Origin: Pseudorhodoferax soli
GTDB taxonomy: Bacteria; Pseudomonadota; Gammaproteobacteria; Burkholderiales; Burkholderiaceae_C
Reading direction: 5' to 3'
Length of the DNA stretch: 64,000 nt
Assembly (NCBI RefSeq): GCF_003337555.1
Contig: NZ_QPJK01000001.1
Span: 124,001-188,000 of the forward strand
The notes below the pieces were generated by a model. The model saw only the letters and a program-made list of their open reading frames with translations, was not told the DNA's origin and searched no databases. Position 1 is the stretch's first letter; every line of letters begins with the position of its first letter. This document shows, piece after piece, positions 11,601 to 18,878 of this stretch. Both the position numbers and the translations under genes were made by a program.

Positions 11601-12575
11601 GTGGGGGCCGAGGCCGACTTCTTCAGCCTGGGCGGCGACTCGCTCTCCGCCGTGCAGCTGCTGCTGCAGATCGAGGAACGCTGGCACCGCAACCCGGGCC
11701 TGGGTTCGCTGTTCGAGACCCCCACGGTGGCCGCGCTGGCCGCCGCCATCGACGGCGAGGCCGTGCGCTTCGACAGCGGGCTCAAGCCGCTGATCCGGCT
11801 GGCGGCAGGCGATGCCGCGCAGGCGCCGCTCTTCGTGGTGCACCCGGCCGGCGGCATCGCCTGGGGCTACCGGCTGCTGGCGCGGAGCATCGCCGAGATG
11901 GCACCCTCGCGCAGCGTCTGGGGCCTGCAATCGCCCGCGCTGGCGCCCGAGCACCCGCTGCCGGACGGCATCGCCACGCTGGCCCAGGACTACGCCGTGC
12001 GCGTGGCCACGCTCCAGCCGCTGGGGCCCATCCACCTGGCCGGCTGGTCGGTCGGCGGCATCCTCGCGCAGGCCATGGCCGTGGCCCTGCAGCAGATGGG
12101 GCGCCAGGTCGGACTGGTCGCGCTGCTGGACGCCTACCCGGCCGACTGCTGGCGCGACGAGCCCGAACCCTCGCCGCTGCAGGCGCTGCGCGCGCTGCTG
12201 GCGATCGCCGGCTACGACCCTGAGGGCCACCCCGAGCTCGACACGCGCGACAAGGTCGTGGACTTCCTGCGCGCCGGCGACACAGCGCTCGGCAACCTGC
12301 CCGCCGCCGCACTCGAGGGCGTGGTGCGCGTGGTGACCGACACCAACCGCCTGATCCGCCAGCACCGCCACAGCCGCATGGCCGGCACGCTGACCCACGT
12401 GCGCGCCGCGCGCGACCATGCCGGCAAGCCGCAGCTGCAGGCCGCGCGCTGGCTGGACTACGCCGAGCGCGTGGACATGCTGGAGGTACCGCTCATGCAC
12501 GCGCAGATGACGGGCGCCGAGGCCACGGCACTCATCGCGCCGCTGCTCGCGGCCAGGATGGCGCAATGGGCATGA
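8643..12575 (+). CDS. entF: EntF-like nonribosomal peptide synthetase (C-A-PCP-TE)
   Basis: A 1310-residue one-module synthetase. The condensation domain covers ~10-430 with HHLASDG (~142) as the HHxxxDG motif. The adenylation domain (~460-950) has YTSGSTGEPKG (~605) and YGPTEAAVDVSW. The peptidyl carrier has GGDS with Ser1000. The thioesterase (~1060-1300) has GWSVGG with Ser1136, LLDAYP and a late His (LMHAQM). Aligned by eye with EntF, the specificity residues read D-V-W-H-F-S-L-V-D, the serine code. It should condense DHB with L-Ser and, by analogy with EntF, oligomerise and release through the TE. The start ATG 8643 overlaps the carrier-protein stop; a longer in-frame extension is not supported. 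Confidence 0.92.
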   Translation: MTAQSAHGAAPWPLTEAQSGLWYAQQLAPANPAFNCGHALWIDGPLDVAAFAAAAEQAAAECGSLALALRDTPDGPRQWIDPARRPVLQTIDLSAHADAADRALAAMGADMQTPLDPTRDALAVQRLYRLSPTRHCWYQRAHHLASDGYGMALWSQRLAELYAEALGQAPARAPLAAFAQLVSEDAAYRASPRRAQDAAFWRDAFTPMPEVAGLGNPAGGRAHAAHTCHRLSAPLDADLRAALLAKAQALDTSWPDLLTAWTGLYCLRMATAEATVLGIPFMGRLGSAASRASATTMNVLPLAVRATPGQPLADFTEQLVRAQTRARRHGRYRSEQLRRDLNLLGGQRRLHAALINVQPFYKPLVLPGLATRLEILGTGPIDDLTIGFRGDGVQQLELEIEANPALYSAASVAGHLARLPHFLRAALTAVSVDDMPLASPAEAQRHLFALNATDHAVPSTTLAALIEAQMAARPGAAALEFEGRALSYAQLEQRSRALALTLRARGVGRDSLVAVALPRSLELLIALVAVLRAGGAYLPLDLAHPPERLARVVALSQPVCALVRAEDAARLPPLLPRLRTADWPQQPDAALDAPPAPGDAAYVIYTSGSTGEPKGVLVEHRAIVNRLEWMRQHYGFTPEERILQKTPATFDVSVWEFFLPLITGCTLVIAPPEAHRDPAALAQIIRTQRIGTCHFVPSMLAAFLAHPAARGLTMQRIFCSGEELPAPLRDRLHATLTSALHNLYGPTEAAVDVSWWPASADDHSRPVPIGLPVWNTRLYVLDARMRPLPPGVAGDLYLGGVQLARGYLGRDDLTAERFLPDPRRAGERIYKTGDLARWRAEDGAVVFLGRSDHQVKLRGLRIELGEVEAALHATGLVTRAEVMLREDSAGEKRLVAYVQLSADGAAASAGQLRERLAARVPDYMLPAATVVLSDWPVTANGKLDRQALPAPRFADGAAAGRAPQTATEEAIAALFAELLRLPAGTAVGAEADFFSLGGDSLSAVQLLLQIEERWHRNPGLGSLFETPTVAALAAAIDGEAVRFDSGLKPLIRLAAGDAAQAPLFVVHPAGGIAWGYRLLARSIAEMAPSRSVWGLQSPALAPEHPLPDGIATLAQDYAVRVATLQPLGPIHLAGWSVGGILAQAMAVALQQMGRQVGLVALLDAYPADCWRDEPEPSPLQALRALLAIAGYDPEGHPELDTRDKVVDFLRAGDTALGNLPAAALEGVVRVVTDTNRLIRQHRHSRMAGTLTHVRAARDHAGKPQLQAARWLDYAERVDMLEVPLMHAQMTGAEATALIAPLLAARMAQWA

Positions 12576-13768
12576 TGCGCGAGGACCTCTCCAGGCCGGC
12601 CGAACAGGCCGCCGACGGCCGCGCGCGCATGCTGCTGCTGTCGCACGGCGGCGGCCTGCTCAGCGAAGGCGTGCAGGCGCAGCTGGCCGTGCCGGCCGCG
12701 CAGCTGGGCAGCGCGGTGGCGCGGCACTTCGCCGGCGCCGCACCCCATGCCAGGCTGGTCGGCGCCCTGCCCTTCGACCGCCACGCGCCAGCGCACCTGC
12801 TGGCACCGCGCCGCGTGCACGACGCCGACGCCGCATCCGCCTGGCTGCACTGCATGGCCGGCCAAGCCGCTGCACCGCAGGGCTGGTCGCTGCAAGACGA
12901 ACCCACGCGCGCCGGCTACGCGGCCGCCGTCGCCCAGGCCGTGCAGCGCCTGCAGGCTGGCAGCGGCCTGCACAAGGTCGTGCTGGCCCGCACCTTGGAC
13001 GCGCGCAGCACCACGCCCATCAGCCCCTGGTGGCTGGCCCGGCGCCTGGCCGGCGACCCTGGCGTGCTGCGCTACGTGCTGCCCCTGCCGGTCGAGGCCG
13101 ACGCCGCACCGGCCTGGCTGGTCGGCGCCACGCCCGAACTGCTGCTCTCGCGCCGCGGCGCCGTCATCGCGAGCGAGCCGCTGGCCGGCTCGGCCGCGCG
13201 CGGGCCCGACCTGGCGGCCAGCGAAGCCCGTGCTGCGGCCCTGCGCGACTCCGCCAAGGACCTGGGCGAGCACCGCTACGTGGTGCAGGCCATCGCCGAT
13301 CTGCTGGCGCCGCTGTGCCGCCAGCTGCGCGTGCCGGCCACACCCGCGCTGCACGCCACGGCCAGCATGTGGCACCTGGGCACGCGCATCGAGGGCGAGC
13401 TCAAGGACGCGTCCGCCGACGGCCTGCCACTGGCCTCCAGCGCCGCGCTGGCCGCCCTGCTGCACCCCACGCCCGCCGTCTGCGGCACACCGCGCGACGC
13501 GGCGGCCGAGGCCATCGCCGCGCTGGAAACCGTGCCACGCGGCTTCTACGCGGGCGCCGTCGGCTGGTGCGATGCCGCAGGCGACGGCGCCTGGCATGTG
13601 GCGCTGCGCTGCGCCCGCGTGCAAGGCCACACGGCCCGCCTGTTCGCCGGCGCCGGCATCGTCGCCGACTCCTCGCCCGCATCGGAGGCCGCCGAAACGC
13701 GCGCAAAATTCAACGCCATGCTCCATGCGCTGGGCATCGCCCCCGCGCTGTTCCCCCACGACCGATGA
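12572..13768 (+). CDS. entC: Isochorismate synthase
   Basis: A 398-residue chorismate-utilising enzyme of the EntC/DhbC family, converting chorismate to isochorismate with Mg2+. The conserved blocks are present: HKVVLARTL, ATPELLLSR, SEPLAGSAARG, DLGEHRYVVQ, and LHPTPAVCGTPRDAA followed by GFYAGAVGW and the C-terminal GAGIVADSSPASEAAE. Three ATG codons lie close together (12566, 12572, 12575); 12572 gives an ATGA overlap with the NRPS stop and was chosen. Its stop in turn overlaps the isochorismatase ATG. It supplies the first committed intermediate of DHB synthesis. Confidence 0.93.
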   Translation: MMREDLSRPAEQAADGRARMLLLSHGGGLLSEGVQAQLAVPAAQLGSAVARHFAGAAPHARLVGALPFDRHAPAHLLAPRRVHDADAASAWLHCMAGQAAAPQGWSLQDEPTRAGYAAAVAQAVQRLQAGSGLHKVVLARTLDARSTTPISPWWLARRLAGDPGVLRYVLPLPVEADAAPAWLVGATPELLLSRRGAVIASEPLAGSAARGPDLAASEARAAALRDSAKDLGEHRYVVQAIADLLAPLCRQLRVPATPALHATASMWHLGTRIEGELKDASADGLPLASSAALAALLHPTPAVCGTPRDAAAEAIAALETVPRGFYAGAVGWCDAAGDGAWHVALRCARVQGHTARLFAGAGIVADSSPASEAAETRAKFNAMLHALGIAPALFPHDR

Positions 13769-14412
13769 CCGACACCCCACGCCGCCTGCCCAGCATCCCC
13801 GCCTACGCGCTGCCGCGCGCCGACGAACTGCCCCCCTCGCGCGCACCCTGGCGCCTGGACACTGCGCGCGCCGCGCTGCTGGTGCACGACATGCAGGACT
13901 ACTTCCTCGCGGCCTTCCCGCCCGCGGCCGAGCCCCTGCAGAGCGCCGTGGCCCATCTCGCGCAGCTGCTGGCCTGGGCCCGCGCGGCCGGCGTGCCGGT
14001 GTTCTACACAGCCCAGCACGGCAACCAGGACCGGCGCGACCGCGGCCTGCAGGCCGAACTCTGGGGCCCTGGTATGCGCGCCACCGCCGAGCACGAGCAG
14101 ATAGTCGCCGCGCTCGGGCCCCAGAGCGGCGACCAGGTGCTGACCAAGCACCGCTACAGCGCCTTCCAGCGCAGCAACCTGGAGACGCTGATGCGCGTGC
14201 GCGGCCGCGACCAGCTCGTCATCACGGGCGTCTACGCCCACATCGGCTGCCTGTGCACGGCCGCCGAAGCCTTCCAGCGCGACATCGAACCCTTCTTCGT
14301 GGCCGACGCGCTGGCCGATTTCTCGCGCGAGAAGCACGACATGGCGCTGCAATGGGTGGCGGCCACCTGCGGCCAGGTGCTGACCACCGCGCAACTGCTG
14401 GCGGGGGCCTGA
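13765..14412 (+). CDS. entB: Isochorismatase (no carrier domain)
   Basis: A 215-residue isochorismatase homologous to the N-terminal domain of EntB/DhbB; it hydrolyses isochorismate to 2,3-dihydro-2,3-dihydroxybenzoate and pyruvate. Conserved elements are LLVHDMQDYF (~39-47), VLTKHRYSAF, GVYAHIGC and PFFVADALADFS. The protein stops where EntB continues into an aryl carrier domain, matching the separate carrier gene at 8410. The product needs oxidation by an EntA-type dehydrogenase, which is absent from the window. ATG 13765 overlaps the entC stop. Confidence 0.92.
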   Translation: MTDTPRRLPSIPAYALPRADELPPSRAPWRLDTARAALLVHDMQDYFLAAFPPAAEPLQSAVAHLAQLLAWARAAGVPVFYTAQHGNQDRRDRGLQAELWGPGMRATAEHEQIVAALGPQSGDQVLTKHRYSAFQRSNLETLMRVRGRDQLVITGVYAHIGCLCTAAEAFQRDIEPFFVADALADFSREKHDMALQWVAATCGQVLTTAQLLAGA

Positions 14413-14414
14413 CC

Positions 14415-14945
14415 ATGCGTGCACGCCACCGCACCGTGCTGCTCGCTTGCGCAGCGCTGCTGGGCCTGCACGCCCAGGCCCAGAGCAGCCACCCGCTGCT
14501 GTCGCCGCCCGCGGCGCAGCGCTACCCCGGGGAACTGGCCAAGGAGATGCAGCGCATCGCCGCCGGCAGCACCGCGCAGGACCGGGCGCGGCAGCTGGTC
14601 GCCGCGCTGGCGAAGAGCCTGGCCCAGCAGCGCGACGGCATCCGCACCCTGGTGGTGCCCGAGCGGCCCATCGCCGGACAGCTGTCGGCCGTGGCCATCG
14701 TGCCGCCCAGCAGCAAGCCCCAGGTGCCGATCGGCGTGTGCCTGCAGCAGGGCGTGGTGGCCGACGACGGCCAGATGACACACACCAACATCGGCATGCT
14801 GCAGATCGCCAGCGACGGCTCGGTCGCGCCGCACCTGTGGACCGGCGAGCGTGTCGGCGCCGAGGTGGACGGCAAGCTGCAGGCCGCCTGCGCGCCCTAC
14901 CGCGCGGGCTACATCGAGTACATCAGCAGCGCTGCGCCCGGCTGA
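14415..14945 (+). CDS. Secreted protein of unknown function in the siderophore operon
   Basis: A 176-residue protein starting 2 nt after the isochorismatase stop. It has a clear signal peptide (residues 1-22, ACAALLGLHAQAQ) and is otherwise soluble, with two Cys in the mature part (C-L-Q-Q and A-A-C-A-P) that may pair in the periplasm. I do not recognise the family. Tight coupling to the biosynthesis genes suggests co-regulation by iron, and a periplasmic role in siderophore maturation or handling is possible but unproven. Confidence 0.7.
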   Translation: MRARHRTVLLACAALLGLHAQAQSSHPLLSPPAAQRYPGELAKEMQRIAAGSTAQDRARQLVAALAKSLAQQRDGIRTLVVPERPIAGQLSAVAIVPPSSKPQVPIGVCLQQGVVADDGQMTHTNIGMLQIASDGSVAPHLWTGERVGAEVDGKLQAACAPYRAGYIEYISSAAPG

Positions 14946-14953
14946 GCGCGTTC

Positions 14954-15274
14954 CTACTGGCGCGGCCCGTACTTCATCTCCCGCAGCTCCCCTTCGCGGA
15001 ACTGCAGGATGGTGATGAACTGCCCGATGCCGGGCTTGTAGGTCCACTCCTCCACCATGTCGCAGGCCACGTGCGGCGGCCGGCCGACGGTGCTGGGCGC
15101 GATGCCGATGGGCTTGCAAAAGCTGTCCTTGGCCGCGGGCGCGCCGCACTTGGACTCGATCACGAATTTCGTCTCGCCGACCTGCGCGAAGTCGCGGCCG
15201 CAGCGCAGGGATTGGGCGGCGGCCTGGCCGCCCCAGGACAGCAGCACACAGGCCAGGATCGACAGCTTCAGCAT
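14954..15274 (-). CDS. Small secreted DUF2845-type protein
   Basis: A 106-residue protein with an N-terminal signal peptide (LSILACVLLSWGGQAAAQ). The mature part, beginning SLRCGRDFAQVGE and containing KCGAPAAKDSFC and EEWTYKPGIGQFI, fits the DUF2845 group of small Cys-containing exported proteins. ATG 15274 is preferred over the upstream ATG 15295 because AAGGAG lies ~8 nt before it and the signal peptide then begins properly. It converges with the end of the siderophore operon, 8 nt away. Function unknown. Confidence 0.7.
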   Translation of the reverse strand: MLKLSILACVLLSWGGQAAAQSLRCGRDFAQVGETKFVIESKCGAPAAKDSFCKPIGIAPSTVGRPPHVACDMVEEWTYKPGIGQFITILQFREGELREMKYGPRQ

Positions 15275-15291
15275 GGCGACGGCTCCTTGGG

Positions 15292-15708
15292 TCATACCCA
15301 GTTCTCCAGTGCCAACCCGGCAACACGCTGGAACTCACGCGCGTTGTTGGTGACAAGCACGCACCCCAGGGCCAGCGCGTGCGCGGCAATCAAGGTGTCG
15401 AGTGCACCGATCGGCGTGCCTTGCCGCTCCAGCTGGCTGCGCAGGCTGCCATAGCGCCGCATGGCAGCTTCGTCGAAGGCACAGACTTCCAGCGGCGCCA
15501 GGAATTTGTCGAGTGCTTGCCGGTTGCGATCCGACCCGCTCTTGGCAACCCCGAAGGCCAACTCGGCCCCTGTGATGCTGGAGATGCCGACCTCTCCCAC
15601 CTCCAACGCCTCGAAACGCACGAACACCTCGGCTGGCCGGCGGTTGATGATGTAGATGCAGGTGTTGGTGTCCAGCAGGTAGCGCGGGCCGCCGCTCAAC
15701 GCGGCCAT
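15292..15708 (-). CDS. vapC: VapC-type PIN-domain toxin
   Basis: A 138-residue PIN-domain ribonuclease. Acidic residues of the Mg2+ site are visible in [12 protein letters not shown] (N-terminal Asp), GAELAFG (Glu) and [11 protein letters not shown] (Asp); the C-terminal [12 protein letters not shown] block is typical of this VapC branch. VapC toxins cleave RNA such as tRNA-fMet and are held inactive by the cognate VapB. The start overlaps the antitoxin's 3' end by 13 nt. Upstream in-frame ATG codons extend through the antitoxin gene and were rejected. Confidence 0.9.
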   Translation of the reverse strand: MAALSGGPRYLLDTNTCIYIINRRPAEVFVRFEALEVGEVGISSITGAELAFGVAKSGSDRNRQALDKFLAPLEVCAFDEAAMRRYGSLRSQLERQGTPIGALDTLIAAHALALGCVLVTNNAREFQRVAGLALENWV

Positions 15709-15935
15709 GCTTCGCGCTCCTGTACCTCGGGCTGTTCGCGCTCGAGGACAAAGCCTGGCTCGAACTCGGCCAACGCCTCGCGCATCACTTGCCAGGGCGC
15801 TTGCACGGGCAACAGCAGCACGCCGTTGCCGAAGCGCCTGGCCACGACCTCTTCGCCCTCGAAGCGAAGGCTCTTGGGCAGCCGTACGGCCTGGCTGCGG
15901 CCGGACATGAACAGTTTGGCGACGGCAGTGGACAT
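15696..15935 (-). CDS. vapB: VapB-type antitoxin (AbrB fold)
   Basis: A 79-residue antitoxin. The N-terminal half has the SpoVT-AbrB DNA-binding signature ([20 protein letters not shown]) and the C-terminal half is the toxin-binding tail rich in Glu. ATG 15935 starts the conserved domain and has a GAGGTG ribosome site; an earlier ATG (15962) lies in the operator region. It should neutralise VapC and autorepress the operon through the repeats just upstream. Confidence 0.88.
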   Translation of the reverse strand: MSTAVAKLFMSGRSQAVRLPKSLRFEGEEVVARRFGNGVLLLPVQAPWQVMREALAEFEPGFVLEREQPEVQEREAWPR

Positions 15936-15947
15936 GCAACACCTCGT

Positions 15948-15984
15948 ATTGGTAGCCACCAATGGTAGCCATCATTTGGTAGCA
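15948..15984. promoter_or_regulatory. vapBC operator-like repeats
   Basis: Three copies of GGTAGC(C/A) begin at 15951, 15964 and 15978 (spacing 13 and 14 nt). The first lies inside an inverted repeat, ATTGGT-AGCC-ACCAAT (15948-15963). The site is directly upstream of vapB, where VapBC complexes bind to autoregulate. Binding itself is inferred. Confidence 0.5.
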
Positions 15985-16027
15985 ACACCACCCGGCACCA
16001 CAAAGCCCTGGTTGGCCCCGGGGCAGC

Positions 16028-16879
16028 TCAAGCCTGCAGCACCCGCGCCAACGCCGCATCGAACACATCGGCCCGCTCGTACTGAACCCAGTGCCCGGCA
16101 TCGTCGACCAGCGTCAGCCCCTGGAAGCCGGGGCCCTGCGCGAAGGCCTCGGCCAGCCGGTCCATGCGTCCGCTGTAGAGCACGTCCTCGCGCCCGTAGA
16201 TCGCCCAGACCGGGCAGCGCACCTGCTGCAGCGCGTCCTTGAGCGCCTCGGTGCGGGCCAGCCGGCGGCGTTGCATGCGGTCGCGCAGCACGTTGGCGGT
16301 GTGCAGGGCCAGCGCGAGCGCGTCGATGGCCCTGGGCCGGTGCAGCATCAGCACACCGAGGTTGTGGCGGTGCACGGCTTCGCGTGCGGCTGTGTCCTCG
16401 AGGTGGCGCCAGCCGCGCAGCACGATGCGGCCTGCGTCGGACACGCCCATGGCCGGCGCACCGACCAGCACCAGCCGCGCCGCGCGCTGCGGATGGGCTG
16501 CGGCCAGCAGGCCGGCCGTGAGACCGCCGAACGAGAAGCCCACCAGGTCGCAGCGCTGCGCACCCAGCAGCTCGGCCAGGCCCTGCTCCAGCGCGGGTGC
16601 CACGTCGTCGGCATCGCCGCCGCCGGGCGGGCGCGCCGAATCGCCGAAGCCCGGCAGGTCGGGCACCAGCACCTGGCGGCCGGCGGCGAGCAGCGCGTCG
16701 ATGTTGCGCACCCAGTGGGTCCAGCTGCCGCTGCCGCCGTGCAGCAGCACGACGGGGCCGGGCGCGCCGGCGTCGGCCGGGCCCCAGCGGTGCCACAGGA
16801 TGTGGCCGTCGCCACACGCGGTCTGCAGGGTCTGGGCCGCGGCCTCCAGCCGCGGAATCGGGTCGGGAAGAACGCTCAT
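16028..16879 (-). CDS. Alpha/beta hydrolase
   Basis: A 283-residue alpha/beta hydrolase of the alpha/beta_1 (meta-cleavage-product hydrolase/haloperoxidase) type. It shows an oxyanion motif LLHGGSGSW, the strand PDLPGFGDS, nucleophile elbow GFSFGG, an acidic residue at YGREDVL and a C-terminal DDAGHW His. No signal peptide, so cytoplasmic. It is a lone gene, divergent from the 5'-nucleotidase. Substrate unknown. Confidence 0.8.
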   Translation of the reverse strand: MSVLPDPIPRLEAAAQTLQTACGDGHILWHRWGPADAGAPGPVVLLHGGSGSWTHWVRNIDALLAAGRQVLVPDLPGFGDSARPPGGGDADDVAPALEQGLAELLGAQRCDLVGFSFGGLTAGLLAAAHPQRAARLVLVGAPAMGVSDAGRIVLRGWRHLEDTAAREAVHRHNLGVLMLHRPRAIDALALALHTANVLRDRMQRRRLARTEALKDALQQVRCPVWAIYGREDVLYSGRMDRLAEAFAQGPGFQGLTLVDDAGHWVQYERADVFDAALARVLQA

Positions 16880-16967
16880 CGGCTGTTTATACCGCCGGGC
16901 TTTTCATGCCCATGTCACCAACGCTGGCGAGCATGCGGCCTTCCTGTACGAACGAGATGGAGCTTCG

Positions 16968-18866
16968 ATGACGATGTGGCGCAAAGGCCTGACGGCGGTG
17001 GCGGTGGCAAGCCTGGTGGCCGCCTGTGGTGGCGGGTCCGACGACAACGGCCAGCCGCTGGACCTGACCATCCTGCACATCAACGACCACCATTCCACGC
17101 TGGAGAGCAAGGCCAAGACGCTCAAGCTGTCGGCCGGTGGCACGGCGGCGCAGGACGTGACGGTGGACGCCGGCGGCTTCCCGCGCGTGACGGCGGCCAT
17201 CGCCGAACTGGCGGCGCAATCGCCCAACGTGCTCAAGCTGCATGCCGGCGATGCGCTGACAGGCACGCTGTACTTCAACCGGGCCGGCGCCGACGGCGAG
17301 GCCGACGCGGCCATGATGAACACCGTCTGCTTCGACGCGTTCACGCTGGGCAACCACGAATTCGACAAGGGCGACACGGGACTCAAGGGCTTCCTCGACC
17401 GCCTGCACGCCGGCAGCTGCAAGACGCCGGTGCTGAGCGCCAACGTGCAGTTCGGCGCCAACTCGGCACTGCACGCCAGCCGCGCGCCGGGCCTGGTCAG
17501 CCCCTCCACCGTGGTGGAGCGGGGCGGCCAGAAGATCGGCATCGTGGGCCTCACGATCGCGGGCAAGACCAAGGCCTCCTCCAGCCCCGATGCCGACACC
17601 CGCTTCGAGGACGAAGCCGTGGCCGCGCAGCGCGAGATCGACAGACTGCGCGCGCAGGGCATCAACAAGATCATCCTCATGAGCCACATCGGCTATGGCT
17701 ACGACCAGGAGGTCATCGCCAGGCTGTCGGGCGTGGACATTGCCGTCGGCGGGGACTCGCACACCCTGCTGGGCCCGGATGCGCTGGCCACCACCGGCGT
17801 GGGCACGCCGGGCGGCGCCTACCCCACGCGCCTGGCCGACAAGGACGGCAAGAACGTCTGCCTGGTCCAGGCCTGGGAGTACGCGCAGGTGGTCGGCGAG
17901 CTCAAGGTCAGCTTCGACGCCAAGGGCGAGGTCACCAGCTGCAACGGCACGCCGCACGTGTTGATCGGCAACGACTACCGCATCGGCACCGCGCTCACCG
18001 CCCCCGCCGCCACCGATGCCCAGCGCGCGGCCATCGCGGCGAGCGTGGCGGCCACGGGCTTCCTGCGCGTGACGGCCCCACAGGCCGCGGCCACCGCCGC
18101 GCTGCAGCCCTTCAAGGACAAGGTGGCGGTGTTCAACCAGACCCAGGTGGCGGTGGCGCCCCAGGAGCTGTGCTCGCGCCGCGTGCCGGGTGGCGTCGGC
18201 TCGGCCGACTACAGCCGCTCCAGCCCGGCCTGCACCGCCGAGGGCAGCGTGAGCGTGCGCGGCGGCGACATCCAGCAGCTTGTGGCGCAGGCCTACCTGG
18301 AAGTGGCCAACGCGCGCTACGGTGGCGCAGACCTCACGCTGCAAAGCGGTGGCGGCGTGCGCGTGCCGCTGCAGGGCACGGTGACCGCCGCCCAGGCGAT
18401 CCAGGTGCTGCCGTTCGGCAACATGCTGTTCCGCCTCGACGTGACGGGCCAGGAAGTCAAGGGCATGCTGGAAGACGGCCTGCAAGCGGTCTACGGCCCG
18501 GGCGGCTCGACTGGCCCCTACCCCTACACGGGCGGCATGCGCTTCGATGTGAACGCCAGCGCCGCCAACGGCAGCCGCGCGAGCGGCATCGAGGTGCGCG
18601 ACAACGGCACCGGCAACTGGGTGGCACTGGACCCGGCCAAGACCTACAAGCTGTTCGTGCTGAGCTTCAACGCCACCGGTGGCGACGGCTACAGGACGCT
18701 GGCGGCCGTGCCGGCCGCGCGCCGCCTGGACATCGGCGTGCTCGACGCCGACGTGTTCTTCAGCTACATCGAGGCACTGCCCAAGGACGGCACGACGGGC
18801 CTGCCGCTGCTGGGCCGCCTCTCGCACGACCTATACAGCACCAAAAGCTTCGTCGGCCTGAACTGA
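16968..18866 (+). CDS. Lipoprotein 5'-nucleotidase / metallophosphatase (UshA-like)
   Basis: A 632-residue exported enzyme. The lipobox is LVAAC with Cys20. The N-terminal calcineurin-like domain has the dimetal motifs LHINDHH (36-42), GNHEFDKGD and GVDIAVGGDSH; the C-terminal 5'-nucleotidase domain has QSGGGVRVPL and LPFGNMLFRLDVTGQ. Such enzymes hydrolyse nucleotides or UDP-sugars outside the inner membrane and salvage phosphate and nucleosides. ATG 16968 has GGAG 5 nt upstream; an ATG two codons later is possible. A poly-Gly/Ser-Asp linker follows the lipid Cys. Convergent with bphP, 12 nt apart. Confidence 0.88.
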   Translation: MTMWRKGLTAVAVASLVAACGGGSDDNGQPLDLTILHINDHHSTLESKAKTLKLSAGGTAAQDVTVDAGGFPRVTAAIAELAAQSPNVLKLHAGDALTGTLYFNRAGADGEADAAMMNTVCFDAFTLGNHEFDKGDTGLKGFLDRLHAGSCKTPVLSANVQFGANSALHASRAPGLVSPSTVVERGGQKIGIVGLTIAGKTKASSSPDADTRFEDEAVAAQREIDRLRAQGINKIILMSHIGYGYDQEVIARLSGVDIAVGGDSHTLLGPDALATTGVGTPGGAYPTRLADKDGKNVCLVQAWEYAQVVGELKVSFDAKGEVTSCNGTPHVLIGNDYRIGTALTAPAATDAQRAAIAASVAATGFLRVTAPQAAATAALQPFKDKVAVFNQTQVAVAPQELCSRRVPGGVGSADYSRSSPACTAEGSVSVRGGDIQQLVAQAYLEVANARYGGADLTLQSGGGVRVPLQGTVTAAQAIQVLPFGNMLFRLDVTGQEVKGMLEDGLQAVYGPGGSTGPYPYTGGMRFDVNASAANGSRASGIEVRDNGTGNWVALDPAKTYKLFVLSFNATGGDGYRTLAAVPAARRLDIGVLDADVFFSYIEALPKDGTTGLPLLGRLSHDLYSTKSFVGLN

Positions 18867-18878
18867 ACCCGTGCCGGC

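Noticed and set aside
8760-12566. 1268-codon minus-strand frame antisense to the NRPS
   Set aside because: Low-complexity, His/Arg/Gln-rich translation with no known motif; an effect of high-GC codon use on the opposite strand.
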